From positions 7,078,891 to 7,142,890 of the forward strand of contig OY744461.1 in assembly GCA_963556145.1 (NCBI GenBank): a DNA stretch of 64,000 nucleotides, written 5' to 3'. The first letter of the stretch is position 1. Every line of letters begins with the position of its first letter. This document shows positions 11,332 to 23,614 of the stretch, one piece after another. Source of the stretch: Hygrocybe punicea. Lineage: Eukaryota; Basidiomycota; Agaricomycetes; Agaricales; Hygrophoraceae. The notes beneath the pieces are model-generated. The model saw only the letters and a list, made by a program, of their open reading frames with translations, was not told the DNA's origin and made no database searches. Both the position numbers and the translations under genes were made by a program.

Positions 11332-14300
11332 CTAGTTGAGATACCCGCGACATTTAACAGAACCGCAGAGACATGGGATCTTGTCTTGCTCAATAGGGAA
11401 GTGATAATCTGAAAGATACGAAAAAAAACTATGAAGCGTGACTGGACTCTGAATGAACGTGGATGGGCATACCATATGTAATTTCATCGCCAAGTTCTAT
11501 GTCCTGTTTAGCGTATATCACGATCTTCTTCTCTCCGATGATCGTGATGATTTTTGCGGTACAGTTAGGATCGCAAGAATGGTTTATCAAACGCCTACGA
11601 CATGACGTTATGAGCGGGACAAAGTAGGGTTTTTTCGTTCAATGCTTACCCTAGATTACCCTTCTTGGTAGCATCGACGACCAGATCCTCGTCTATTCGG
11701 AACAGATAACTGCTGCCAATTCCCTGCCGTTCGTACGCCTTTTCACGTTTCTCGGCTACTTGGGCACGGATGATCTCACCCACGTACTCAATGACCATCT
11801 CGCCACGGGAAATTCTTTCCATGGCGTAAAGTCCCCAGTCGTGAATGGGAGAACGTGCAAACCGCAGGTGTTTCTTCCTTGTTTGAAGCTGGTTGAACTT
11901 GAAACTGAGCTCATTGGCAGCGGTCTCTCCTTTCGACAACGCCACGGCACGTTGAACCTGGTTGATTTCCTCCAAACCCTGAGCACGTCGCCGAGCATTG
12001 GCACGGTTTGAACGCGAAGAGGTGACATGTTGAGGCTGCGGAGCATCGACCTTGGTGTGCGTTTCCGTGGCTGTGGCTCGTAATGCATATTGAGCCACAT
12101 AGGCTGACTTTTCAGCATGAGAGATTTTGTAGTACCCTTCAGTACGGGCTGATCCCGTGACATGCCTACGGAACAATGGGGGAACGTCCGAATCAGAACG
12201 TGGCATAGCTGGAGAGACAAGCTCCGTTGGTCCATGAAGACTCGGGGGAGCCAATGCTACTCTAGCAAAGTAGAGGTCCTCGTCGTCTTCGCATAGGTCT
12301 TGGTCAAAGGGGTTCAGCGGAGGGCTTTGAGGTCGTATTACCTCTCGCGGTCGTTTCGGCTGTGGGACTGGTGAAGGCGAACGTGACGGAGACAGTGATG
12401 AGTCGAAACCAGAAGGGAAACGAAGTGTAGTTTCATCGGGGACATCGGAGTCCAGATCGTCGGGGGCCTCAAGGATTTCTTTGACTATCGCAATCCGTTT
12501 TTTCGATACTTTTTTCTTTGCCACTTTTTTCAATTCAGCGCCTCTCGATTGTCCAGATTGCCACTTCTGCTTCTTTTTCACCGGCTCGAGGTCATTGCGA
12601 CCGTCAGAAACTACCCTCTTGCGCACAGTGACTTCGTCAGCGACGACGAAAGGCTCAGGTTCGGGAACTAGGGTGTCTTCATCCTCTGACTCGATCTCCT
12701 CATCTACGACTTTCCGCGGCTTCGACGCGCTTTCCTTCTTCCGTTTCTTCTTTGGCCTCTCAGCGACACTAACCTCCTGCTCATCTTGTTCAACCACCTT
12801 ATCCCCAGCAAGAACGGTCCCAGATTCTATCTCCGCTACCACGACATTCTCCTGTTCCTCGCGGACTCGCTTCCTTTCTTTCTTGAACGACAATCCTTTC
12901 AAGCTTCTCTTCTCGGCCGGCTTATCCTCCCTGCGGTTCACATCGTCGACGTTCTGCTGCGCCATCTTCTTCGCCTTCTGCTCTGCAAACACACGCCGCA
13001 AATTTTTCCCGACAACACGTTCCATAATGTCCTTCTCAAGGAGGTGTCCCAACTCCTTGATAATAATAATCTGAGCCTGATCTACCAGTTCGTCGTCTGA
13101 CCAGAATACATCCGCTGGTACAGACGGCAGCTCGGGAGGTGAATGAACAGATATAGTGACCGAATGATGCGCAAGGGTTCGAGCACCAGAATTCAGTACC
13201 ATCTCAGCACGGCGAGCGGAATCCGCAGTCTCAAAGGTGACATACCACGCAAGGTGATCGTGCAAAACCTAGCATTAAAAAAAAGTTGGGCATACGAATT
13301 GATGATCTGAAAAACAAAAAATGCTTTTATCACGTACCTTCTGTACTTTGAAACCTTCAAAGAATTGCTGAACATCCTCTTCCTGCACGGCGCCACCAAG
13401 CTCAATCCTCACATGATCCAACCCATTCCTGGACAACTCGCTAACGACATCTTCATGCACCTTTTGCTGCACATCACTGGCTTGTACAGGCCCCCTGGAG
13501 ATGGGCGAAGGCGAGCGTGAGACATCCATCGGCGAATGTTGGGGTGAATGTGCCAGATAATGTGGCTGACTTGACAGGTGCGTAGGGGACGATGACTGCG
13601 GGGCTGTTTGCGTCAAAGGGGAAAGCCGCGATGATTGGAGAACATTCTGCATTGGGGCAGCTTTGAACGTCATCGTCCGAGCTAGCACATGCGTCGGTGG
13701 TGGTTTCCGCACCCTCGCTGGTGAGATGTGGTTCGGACTTGGAGGTGGTGGTATGCCATTGAGTTGGGGATTGAGTGGAAGCGACGACGGATGAGAGTTG
13801 GGATTTGGTGGCAGTGGCGCGTTTCGATGCTGGGGACGTCCGTCGACGTGGTGGGCGGTATTAGGATGCAATGGTAGATGAGGGGTAGGTGGAAGCGGGT
13901 GTGTAGGAAATGAGGTGTGGGAATGAGGGCCCTGCTGGCGAACGTGAGTTGTCTGATTCCGGTCGGACTGCGGTAGTCCGGGCCTCCTCGAGCTTTGCAC
14001 TGGGGTCTCGCCCGAATTTGGCGTCGAAGTCGACGCAGTCTTCACGTTTACGTTTTGAGCCAAATTCGCATTGGCCTCCTTCAACTTGGCCTCCTTATCC
14101 TTCCTCTTCTTTTCTTCCCGCTCCTTCTTCTTCCTCTCCTCCAGTTCCTTCAACACAGCCTTCAACTTCGTGCCTTCACCGTCCAATACTACTCGGATCT
14201 CCTCGCCGTCTCCGCCCGACACAAAGCCAAAACTAAGCCCACCAGCACTACCCAATTTTTTCCCATGCTCCTTTGCCACGCACCTTTTCGCATCCTCGTG

Positions 14301-16146
14301 TGTACTGTACTTGATGAACACGATTCCGAGGGCGCTCCCGTTTTCCTTGTCGATCTGTGGCTCAAAGGACACCACGTTACCATGAGTGCCGAAATGCCGC
14401 CGTATTTGTTGATTGGGAGTCAAAGGTGAGAGGTTGGTAATCAGCACACTTGTTGGAGGAGGCGGGCCAATCGAATGCCCGTCGTACTGCAACAATAAAT
14501 CAATACTTCTGAGATCAAAAACTAAATGTGTCGATACAGAAAGCCTTACCTCATACTTTGCCTCGTGAAACTCTCCTCTCCCAGGCCTCAAATTAGTCGA
14601 CTTCTTAAATCCAGGTACCTTCCTCGGATCCCGTATAACAACGACCGGTTCGTCCTCCGTGACCTCTCCATCATATCTCATCAACAATTCCTTGCCTTTT
14701 CCTTTACCTCTGACACGATCGCCTTGACTCGAAGATGTACGGAGTTTCTCGATCAAATTTCGATGACGTCCATCTCGGTCCTTATCTACAGCAGGATCGT
14801 ACAGAACTTTCATGTTTCTGGCAGGCGCGAATTCTGCCTTTTCTGGCGGCCATGGTGGAGGTGGTGGAAGCGAATAGGTTCGTGGGGGGGGGGTTGGGTT
14901 TTTCAAGGGGGGTATGACTGGAGGGTGTGGTTGTGAGGGTGTAGGTGGTGCAGAAGGCTGTAGGTTTTGGACAGGAAACGTCGGTGGTAGGGGTATTGAT
15001 CGCGGTGAGTATGATCTCAGTGGTAGCGGCGACGCTGGTCTGTCTGCGGCACGTTGCAGAGGCGGAGGCGAGAGTGGCAATAGCGGTGAAGACGGAGAAG
15101 GTGGCTGAGTTGAGATAAGCGCCAGTGGCGGGCGTGAAGAATATGAGGGGGGTAGTGGTGGTGGGATTGAGGGCGGCGGCGGCGGCGTCAGTGAAGGTAA
15201 CTGAGATGTTGGAGGGGGTGAATTGAGGGTAGGGGATTGCGGTCGACAGGTAGGACCAGAGGACGATTGAGTTACGTTCACAAGTTCGGTAGCCGCGCCA
15301 TTTGTACTGTCGGAAGAATCAACTTCAAGCCCTCCATTAATGCCAGAGTGTGGTTTCCATGGCTGTGAACATGGCTTAAGCCCCGACACTCGTAATCTGT
15401 GGAACACTTACCCGACTGGAATTCGACCAGTCTGCCTCTGGCTGTCTACTATTCCTCCCTACGCCGTTCGGAAAATGTTCGGTACTCGAGTCACCAAGAC
15501 TATTTACTGGTGGTGGTGGCGGTGATGGTGGTGGTGGTGGTGCAGGCGAAGTCGGTTGAGGTGGTGGGGGCGAGGGCTCGAAAGAATGCTCCAGAAGAAC
15601 AGACCGAGATGACTGGGAAGTCGGTCGTGAGCCATCAACCGTAACACGTCCATTGGCGAATGTCGATGGTACCGCGCTCGCTTCCACAATAGATTCATGC
15701 CACCCATTCACCTGAGGCTGCGAATTCCAGGACTAAGAGCTCAAATGAACCAAGTAATCTTGGCGGGCCTTTATAAAAGAAAAACTCACTGTACATGGAT
15801 TTGACCTGCCTTCTGGCTGTTTGCCTTTCTGGCTAGTATTATTCACGATGGGCCCAAGGTTCTCAAATATCGAGCTTCCCAAATTTTGTGAAGAGTGTCC
15901 AAAACCTGCTCGAAGGGTATCAAGGCCGATTTCAGCATTTGCAGGCTTTGAAACACCATTTGTCAAGCTACGAGGACCTGTAGGTGGTGCAGCGCCGAAT
16001 CTCTTGCCAGGTGAAGACGGAGCCGAACTCGAACTCGGACTCGAAGAATATGATGGTGGTACAAGCGCGCTCGATTGAACTGTGGCGACAGCGAGTAGCG
16101 AGCCAACTAAAGCCCGAGGCCCTCGAGGAGGAGCCCTTCCCGACAT
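11332..16146 (-). CDS. set1: Set1-type histone H3 lysine-4 methyltransferase (COMPASS catalytic subunit)
   Basis: Methylates histone H3 Lys4 in chromatin as the catalytic subunit of COMPASS. Seven exons: 15790-16146, 15412-15732, 14550-15362, 13338-14486, 11650-13268, 11473-11594 and 11332-11408; all junctions are in frame, 1,485 codons. The start [16 protein letters not shown] was preferred to an ATG 37 codons upstream because it begins the family-like N-terminus. A long Pro-rich region (about 150-430) precedes an RRM ([21 protein letters not shown], near 510). A second RRM-like segment follows near 850-920 ([29 protein letters not shown]), then Lys/Glu-rich linkers. The SET domain starts near 1345 ([29 protein letters not shown]), with the catalytic NHSCDPNC and [10 protein letters not shown], and ends in the post-SET motif [13 protein letters not shown]. 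All key SET motifs are present, so it should be active. Confidence 0.96.
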
Positions 16147-17199
16147 GTCTTGTCCTTTATCAACGTGAAGGACGGTGAGGAAAGGGTGGGGATGAATCAG
16201 ACGATGAGAGTGTGGGAGGTTGAGGGAGGTCGGGCAAGCGCGTGCTTGGCCAGCCAAACACTCCTCAAAGTTGAGCGGCAGTCACAGTGTTTGTCCTCTA
16301 CAACTCTTCGAGGCCGCCCTTCAGAACTGAAAGAAACGGAATGCTTAATCAACGAGGCCAGAAATAACATTCCACTGCTGGAAATGTTCGCCTAAACTCA
16401 AGGTCCTCGTTGTTGGCCCTTTCTCCATTCTCTTCAATCTTCCGAAGCGTACAACCACTCATGTACAACTGGAGAACCAGACTCTGCGGCAGAACGGAAG
16501 CGTTATTGCATCAAGGACTCACTAGTACTCACTACCCAGAGCACAAATGTCTTTTTATTTTTATTTTTCATTCCCCTGAAGGTAATCTGGCCTGCCACTG
16601 GCACGCATTAGTCGAACGAGCGGGAACCAAGAAGACGCGGAGAGGCCAGGCATCAGATGTGTGGGCACTGCCAGGCTTTCCGACCTCCGTAACCTCAGTT
16701 CACAAAAAGCCCAGGGTTATCGCCACGCGGAATCCTCACCATTGACAACGTTGCCACCGTCCAAATCACTGGCAGCAAACCACTCTGAGAGCTCATCGTC
16801 GCCACGCTCATACAGTCTGATATTGTTCAACGATTAAATCTGGACCTGACGATATCGGCTACGATTGTGGTCATTCGCTCATCTCTCCTCGTCTGCCGTA
16901 GATTTTTCATGGGCTAGACTCAACTTTGATCCAATATAGACAGCGACGGCTGTGGAAAACGATGCTTGGCGTATGGATAATACAGCAGATATCGAAAGCA
17001 CGATTACAACGCACAACGCAGTTGCGCTGATGGCACTGTATTTCTTAGGGCTGATTACAATATTGAAATACTGATTGATCCTCTTACAGCCTTACACAGC
17101 AACGGAAGATGGCCATGGTGGTGTGGTCAATAAAAGCGTCCACAAATCCAGCAGAACGAGGCAGGAACTCAGTACCCAGCGCTCAGCTCTTTGGGGAAT
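16147..17199. other. 1.05-kb intergenic stretch, no gene supported
   Basis: This lies upstream of set1 and downstream of the isochorismatase-GST gene. Open frames are short and overlap on several frames, with no domain and no coherent splicing. It presumably contains the set1 promoter. Confidence 0.45.
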
Positions 17200-18801
17200 T
17201 CAGGGAGAAAGAGTGGGTCGGGGAACGCTCGCCCGTAACGGTTGTGCGTTGCCTACGGTCCCTTTCCACACATTGGCCTTTCCACGACGTTGCCAACCAT
17301 TAGGTTGTGCCCTTTGTGCACACCCGTTCTCGCCATGCCGACTCCAAACTCGCTCAAAATATGCCTTCAAATTGGGCCAGGCATCAACTTCAGCCAGGCC
17401 GTTGGAACCAGCCTTCCCCTTTCCCTTCTTTTCCAAATTTTTGGTACCGCTGGCATCATCATCATCACCATCATCATTTCCTAGCTTGGAGTTGGGCCGC
17501 CGCCACTCAAACCCCCGATGAACCATATACGCCAATATCGGAAAAAAGGCACAATCTGCCAATCCGAAATCATCTCCAGCGATGAAAAATGTCTTCTCCG
17601 CGTACACCTCCCAAAAATCCAATTCACTGCGAACATCGTGGATAAGTTTGTCGCGTCGCCGGTTATCTAGAGGGTTTGTTGATTTATTAGCCCCGGCGAA
17701 GTGGGCATCTTCAAGGGCATCGTATGCATAATGGAGATTCTCTGTTTCTTGTACGCGAGAAAGTGCCAGTGCCCGTTCCGCACGGCGCGAGATCGGAGGG
17801 AGAAGTGGGATGGCTGGGCTGTGGTAAGTTTCCAGGTACTGGAGAATGGCAAGGCTCTCGTTGATGTTGACTGTAATTGAGTCGGAAGGTGACGATGGAA
17901 CTATGTCGACAAAGACTGGCGTTTTTCCTCGATGGTTGAGTGCAAGAAATGGAGGTAGACGCGTCTCTCTTGGGTCGGACATGACTCTCAACCTTTTCGG
18001 TTCAAATTGTATTTCCTACATATTGGCGAGCAGATGAGTAAATCAGAGAGAAGATTATAATAATATCGCTGGTTGACCAACTTTTTCATACAACGCCATC
18101 ATCACCCGCCAGCTAGGGATAGATCCGTTCACATAATACAATTGGGGGGCGTGTCGCTGAGGCTCCATCAACTGCGTTGTTGTGCCGGGACTGCATAACG
18201 GAGAGTGTGCCTTGATCAAGTGAGCACTAGATGTGACTTGAATACCAAGGTCGCGCATGTTTCCCAGAGCCCTGTCATGGCTACCGCGATTCCGCCACCC
18301 CAAGCAGTCCTTAAGGAGATGTACATTGAACTTCAAAGCCATGGCTTCCGCAGCGGTGGCCTGGACGCAGACATTGGTCAGCAGACCGCCAACGTAGAGA
18401 TCGCTGATTCCACGGCTGTTCAGGTCTGAGAGCAGGGTGGTCTCCTTGAACGCGGAGTACCACGTCTTCGTGATGATGGTGTGGGAGTCCTTGATTAAAG
18501 TTGCTACTTCCTCTGGAAATTGCGCCCCGAAACTCTCCTTCTCGCAACACCCTTTTCGACCAGTATGGGTACCAGAAAAGAAAGAATCTGGTTCGAACGA
18601 CTCGGAGTTTCTTGAAACTGTGTCTGCTGCAGCACTATATTCAGAACGGACCCAGTAGATGGGGTCTCCAGAGATGCAAAAGCAGTCTATCACTGAGCGG
18701 AGATGAGCGAGGAAAGGTCGACAGTGTTCGTGGATAGGAAAGTTTCCTTCCGACGAAAGAAATTCATTTTGGAGATCAATGAGGACAAGACAGCGAAACA
18801 T
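17200..18801 (-). CDS. isochorismatase-like hydrolase fused to a glutathione S-transferase-like domain
   Basis: One protein of 511 codons from exons 18082-18801 and 17200-18015 (GT-AG intron, in frame). Residues 1-200 are an isochorismatase/nicotinamidase-type cysteine hydrolase with the expected triad: Asp9 (CLVLIDLQNEF), Lys112 (TIITKTWYSAF) and Cys145 (LLTNVCVQATAAEAM). From about residue 220 a thioredoxin-fold GST N-domain begins (LYYVNGSIPSWRVMMALYEK). It crosses the intron and continues with PPFLALNHRGKTPVFVDI and the GST-typical NESLAILQYLE; an all-helical C-domain follows (YAEKTFFIAGDDFGLADCAF; AWPNLKAYFERVW). Nothing interrupts the frame between the two parts. The isochorismatase family hydrolyses vinyl-ether or amide bonds and GSTs conjugate glutathione. 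A combined detoxification role is inference, and the substrate is unknown. The last 40 or so residues are not family-like. Confidence 0.88.
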
Positions 18802-18937
18802 CTTTGTGACTCGAAGACGAAAACTTTACATTTTCTACATGTAATAATTGCTCTAGTGTATCATGACTCTATCATAACAAACGGAACGGAATCTTAATAA
18901 AAAGCAAGCAGACAACACAATCCAAGGATACAGCACG

Positions 18938-19756
18938 TCAAAGCGCTCTCAAGGCTCGCAGGACGCTCTCGTAATCGTGCTCTACCCAACGACGACCGGC
19001 CCTCTCTTTGACCCACTTCCTGCTATATCGTTTTGCAGGTACCTCGGGCGCGATGTCCTTCATGATCGACGATGAACCGTCACTCTCTTCACACACCACC
19101 TTGTTCGTATCAGCGCGCCCTACATCTTGTTCGGAATCCCGTTTCTTCACTAACAGATTCGCCGTGCTCGCATGACTCCCGTAGATGAGTTCAATAGGGA
19201 TGGACTCGCCAAAGTGGCGGCGAACCTTGGCTACCCGCTTTCGTTCGGTCGTCGTGGGCGAAGGAACTTCGGGGAAGATGGGAGAGAATGGGCTGATGGT
19301 GATGGGTCCCCTGGGACCTGACAGCGACGGACTTGAACACTGTATTCGGAGGTTTGGTCGGCGGCGGTGTCGGATAGGCGGTATGGGGGCCTTGACGGAG
19401 TGACCGTCCAAAGACAGCGATGATAAGGAGTGACTCGAGTCCGGTGTCAGAGGGAGATCACTACTCTCGGGAGATGACGAAGTGGAAGGAGATATGGATA
19501 CTCGAATAATCGGTGGGTCGGAGCAAGGGGGAGGTGAGGGGAGGGGCCGTAATAGAGAGGGAGGTGTTGGTTCTGGCGTTTTCTCGTTTCTTGAGGGTGT
19601 GGAGCGTGGAACAGGGGGTAGTGGCCGAATTCGGCGTATCGGAGGTGAGCTACGACACACCGAAGTATGACTGGACGATGAGGCCAAGGGAGGTGGACAT
19701 CTTTTCGTAGAAATGGGAATAGATGGTTGTAGTGGGTGGTCTAATAACGGCGACAT
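18938..19756 (-). CDS. Pro/Ser-rich protein of unknown function
   Basis: Single-exon frame of 272 codons. The first two thirds are rich in Pro and Ser with arginine clusters (RRIRPLPPVPRSTPSR; SISPSTSSSPESSDLPLTP) and are probably disordered. The C-terminus is charged and better ordered: a TERKRVAKVRRHFGESIP stretch and a final KRYSRKWVKERAGRRWVEHD segment that looks like a conserved short motif. I do not recognise a family. A TATATAG-like element on the minus strand (about 19849-19855) lies about 95 bp upstream of the ATG. The gene is 136 bp upstream of, and in the same direction as, the isochorismatase-GST gene. Confidence 0.7.
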   Translation of the reverse strand: MSPLLDHPLQPSIPISTKRCPPPLASSSSHTSVCRSSPPIRRIRPLPPVPRSTPSRNEKTPEPTPPSLLRPLPSPPPCSDPPIIRVSISPSTSSSPESSDLPLTPDSSHSLSSLSLDGHSVKAPIPPIRHRRRPNLRIQCSSPSLSGPRGPITISPFSPIFPEVPSPTTTERKRVAKVRRHFGESIPIELIYGSHASTANLLVKKRDSEQDVGRADTNKVVCEESDGSSSIMKDIAPEVPAKRYSRKWVKERAGRRWVEHDYESVLRALRAL

Positions 19757-21601
19757 ATTCTCTTGTGGTCGTCAATACACCTCGAGGGGTAAGGTGTTTC
19801 GTCAGACAAAATATTGAAGAGAATTCGAGATGCAAAACGGACCTGAACTATATAAGCGCAACGCGGTAGCGCACGGAAGAGAAATCTTGTAATTCTAAAT
19901 TCTGGTGACTGGTGCTGTTGCCTCATCTGGGCGTCGAGATGGTCGAATTACAGCCACAGATCGTTATTGGTTTATTGGTTGTGGAGATCAAACATAGCGG
20001 CCCTCCAGGGTCGATCCATTCCGTTATCATGTGATGATTTCAGCCATGAATCGTAACGATAACTTTCAAAATGGCTACTTTCCTGAACAGTCTGCAGTAA
20101 AGCAATGCACATTGGGCAGTGGCACGCAGTGCGGAAGAGGATTGTGGATAACCGGAAAGGAATTACACATGTACCCGCAACCAACGTTCGCCAATTCGAC
20201 TTGAAGTGAGTCTACCAGAGAAGTAAGTGAATCAATTATTGTGCATCGAACTGCTCGAACCATTGTGGACGCCATTCGAGTAAGGCCAACATTCATCGTC
20301 GTCTAATAGCCCCACGGTGACGGGATTCCGCCATTTGGTTTTTTTTTGGACGGGCTTCAGTTACCGTTTTATAATGATGGTTCAGATTTCGAGTTTGTGG
20401 GCGAACGCCAAACATGGAAGCTGTGAAGCAGAACAACGCGGCACTACGGGTTCCGCCTCCGCCGAGAAGACGCTGTTTGATAGTTATGTACCATCAACCC
20501 TGGTCCAGGCAGGGCCCCTGGAGCCTGGGTCAGCAGACGAACGTGGTGTAACTGCCACTGCTGGGTAACTCCTCCAGTGCCCCCCTGTAACTCTGTGGTA
20601 ACCGCTAGATAGTCGACAGAACATGCGACAGAGCAAGAAGATTACCCTGGACTGGGTGCAGTGCGGGGTAGTGAGAGCCGACCTCAACTTTGAAACCCGA
20701 GCATTTCCCTCGTTTTGTATTGGTCTTGGAGGAAATGCACAGCCTGATGCCACGCACAGCAGGGTTGTTCTCGTCGTCCTGCATAACGCGGTGTCCCCCA
20801 GGGCTGCGTTACCATCACTTTTGATCCTCTACGATGGCAACTTCAAGCCACTGTCGTCGAGACATAAACCACAAGTACTCGAGTGGGGTAACCAGGGCCA
20901 AGTAATCCATCACAGAGCAAGGCGTCCGTAATTTCAAACTCATGTTGCCTGTTGCCTGAAAGGATAAATCCTTTCAATGGGTACACCAATATAATTAGGC
21001 CTGCCATCTGAGCCCGGTGCCTAAATTTTAAAGCCAACAACAGTGATATTCCATCGCAAGTCCATATAATCTTCAAAACTCAATCACCCATCACTCTGTA
21101 AGCATGAGGAGCTAAACCGTCGGTAGGTCTATTCTGCGTGTGCGTATATAGCACAGGGATGAAGATCCTCCATCTTGTAGTTCCAAAGGGAGTATAAGAT
21201 CGACTTTGAGTCTGACGTCCACTGCTAGTAGATATTTGACTGGAGAGAACCCCAAACCTTTTTTTTCTCAGGGCAGGTCGCGGGTTTGCAGGCAGGTCCT
21301 CCTTCTCAGGGTGTCTGGCAAAACCGAACGAAGTAGGGGAACTTTGAGCGGGATTTTCCAGACAGCGAAATCGTACGGATTGTCGGCGAAGTCGGGAGGG
21401 GTGCGTGAACCCCGAACCTTTATTCTCATGACAGGTCTCGTAAAAGTCCTCCTCAAGGAAGTTGGGGGGCTTCGAGCGGGATTTTCCAGCTATGGATTGT
21501 TCGTCAAAAGTCACGGTAATGTCCAGTTGGGAGGTGTGCGTGTGTGAGTTGGGAAATTTTGGAAAGCGGTTGATTGTATATATTTCTTTCTGTCAAAGAG
21601 T
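19757..21601. other. 1.8-kb intergenic stretch with a diverged duplication
   Basis: No gene supported. The part 19757-21080 shows only short overlapping frames and a small perfect hairpin (20957-20976, TGAAAGGAT/ATCCTTTCA). From 21240 to 21490 there are two related segments (see the repeat entry). Confidence 0.45.
21247..21489 (+). repeat. two diverged direct repeats
   Basis: Segments 21247-21361 and 21409-21489 both run from an AACCCC-AACCTTT-TTCTCA start, through a GTCCTCCT core, to the same end GAGCGGGATTTTCCAG. They differ in length and by many substitutions, so this is an old local duplication. On the minus strand an open frame covers both copies, so a decayed coding repeat is possible. 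Confidence 0.55.
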
Positions 21602-23571
21602 TCACAAATTGGCCCTCGTCATGATACCATACTTTTGTTGGAGAAAGTTATCAATGTCTTGCGCTGCTCAAAAATCAAAACATTTAATCGTGCACATCAA
21701 GAGAAAGTAGGCGTTATTAGCGTACCTAACTCCCGTGGTGCTTCCTGCGGAATCTATTCATAAAATTTTCGCATGTGTGTTTTGTTTATTTAGCTGGGAG
21801 GTCGACAATAACAATAAAAAGGAATTGTGGAACTACTCACCAAGTGGCCTGCTGAAGGAATCAGCACATTCGAAGAATTTTTCGGTCTGAGCCATACACG
21901 AGCTTGCATCTGCTCTACACCATGAATGCTGCTGAAATACACGGAGGAGCCAATTAAAGGTGCCGCTGATAAAGTAAATCTAGGATCGATTTACACACCC
22001 TGCCAATTGAGGTTTTCCAGGCATGATCCATCTCAACGCGACTCTCTCGTCTAGTTGTCTCAGTCCTTCCCAGACTTCGTAAGCTGTCCTGCGTCCCGCA
22101 AACACTATAGCTTCGTGGATCCCGGGCATTTTAAGCCTGACACCGCCGCAGCCACATGCCGTTAAACCACATTCAACGTATACTTTGAGCACAGCAGGAT
22201 CCCATGCAGCGAAAAAGGGGGTTTGTTGAAAGAGCTGATATGCTTCTTCTCTGATCGCGTTGCAAAAAAAAAAAGAAATTGAAATGGATGTTAATAATGT
22301 CAATATCGTGATTCAAAAGATAAACGGGGCATGTTATACCCACTGAGAAGCCCACGAATCTCGTCGTTGGAGGGCGCCCAGGATGAAATCCCTGATATAG
22401 TTCGAGTTGTGCAAGTTTGGCGGTCGAACGATGATAGGATCTACCAGGATAAGCGAAGAGAAGAGTGCTGGATACTTTATAGCGGCCAATGCCCTAGAAC
22501 ATCAAGGATCGATCTCAAAAATGTCATATAAATTGGGGAATGTGCGGGTAGGTAAGACGTACGATGTGCAACCACCATACGAATGACCAATAGCGACGAG
22601 TGTACGTCGTGTGAACCCGTTGAATTTTCGGCGCTCGGATTCATCGTGAGGTATTCTTGGCAAGTGGGTCGGAAACACCGTTGCCGCGCCAACGGTAGGC
22701 AGATAATTGAGAAGGAAGTTCAATATATCACGGGTGTTGTCCGACCAGTCGACTAACCATCATGCATCATGAGCCATAGACATGAAAAAAAAAAAAAATT
22801 GAAGTAATGAAAAATGTTGAACATGTCCACTGAGTGACTCACATACGCCGCCAAGATTCTCCGAGTTCAGGAGTCCAGCATCACCATGCTGGACGGACTC
22901 CCAGCTCCATACTTCATCGACTTGGGCCAGTGATCCAAGCAGGTGCTGCAACATCGGCTCCCAAATCTAATCGTTTTTGCGGGGCGCAATAAAAAATATA
23001 TACATTTGAGACAATTGAGAGCCGTGGCCTAGCTCACCTCTTTCGGGAACCCATTTGCATGAGCGAGGAACAACGTGAACCTTGGCTGGCGTGTCTCCCA
23101 GTCCGAATCATGGTCGACGTCTATCCCACTGGCCCGGGTGTCCCTAAGTTTCGCATAGCGATTTACGCAGTTCCATAAAACTTTCCTACTTCCTTCCAGT
23201 TGGCCGTCCAGCCCCGTAGTGCTCGTCAGAGCCGAATTCTCCCCTTGCATGTCTTCCTCCTCTAGAAGAATTGCGCAATTTTTAACCGCCAGCTCTTTCC
23301 TCTGCATCTTTTTGCTGTTTTGTACATTGCGATTAGCTACTTGAAGGCTTTGGGGGAGTGAGATATGTGGATAAGTCCGAGGATGCGCTGAGGGGACAAG
23401 ATGACTTGTCAAGGCGTAGGGGGCGTCGAAAGCTGGTTTACGGCGTGGTGAAGGAAGGTCGGGGAAGGCCAAGGGTTGCGACGGAGGCTCCACAATAGGA
23501 AGTAAAGATCTTGGACGAACGGAAACCCAGGTAGGAGGTTGTTCCGGGATGGGGAGTGAATTAGCAGTCAT
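21602..23571 (-). CDS. alpha/beta hydrolase
   Basis: Serine hydrolase of the alpha/beta-hydrolase fold, substrate unknown. Eight exons: 23038-23571, 22843-22966, 22563-22752, 22344-22493, 21999-22250, 21841-21931, 21726-21753 and 21602-21663; all GT-AG junctions keep frame, 476 codons. A disordered Pro-rich N-terminus precedes the fold, which starts at FTLFLAHANGFPKEIWEPML (the HANGF strand-turn near the oxyanion hole). The nucleophile elbow is GHSYGG with Ser near 277; a strand SSLILVDPI follows. The catalytic His is in VLIPSAGHLIPQEAP near 446, before a closing helix. The layout resembles fungal AKT2-like hydrolases, known from secondary metabolism and peroxisomes. No signal peptide and no clear C-terminal peroxisomal signal (ends RANL). 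It lies 43 bp downstream of the next gene in the same direction. Confidence 0.9.
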
Positions 23572-23614
23572 GGTATGGTATACAGAGATAAATACAAAAT
23601 CAGCAAGATATCAT

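Noticed and set aside
12481..15108. Plus-strand frames of 100-197 codons opposite set1
   Set aside because: Shadows of the real minus-strand coding sequence; composition is explained by the Ser/Pro/Lys codons of Set1.
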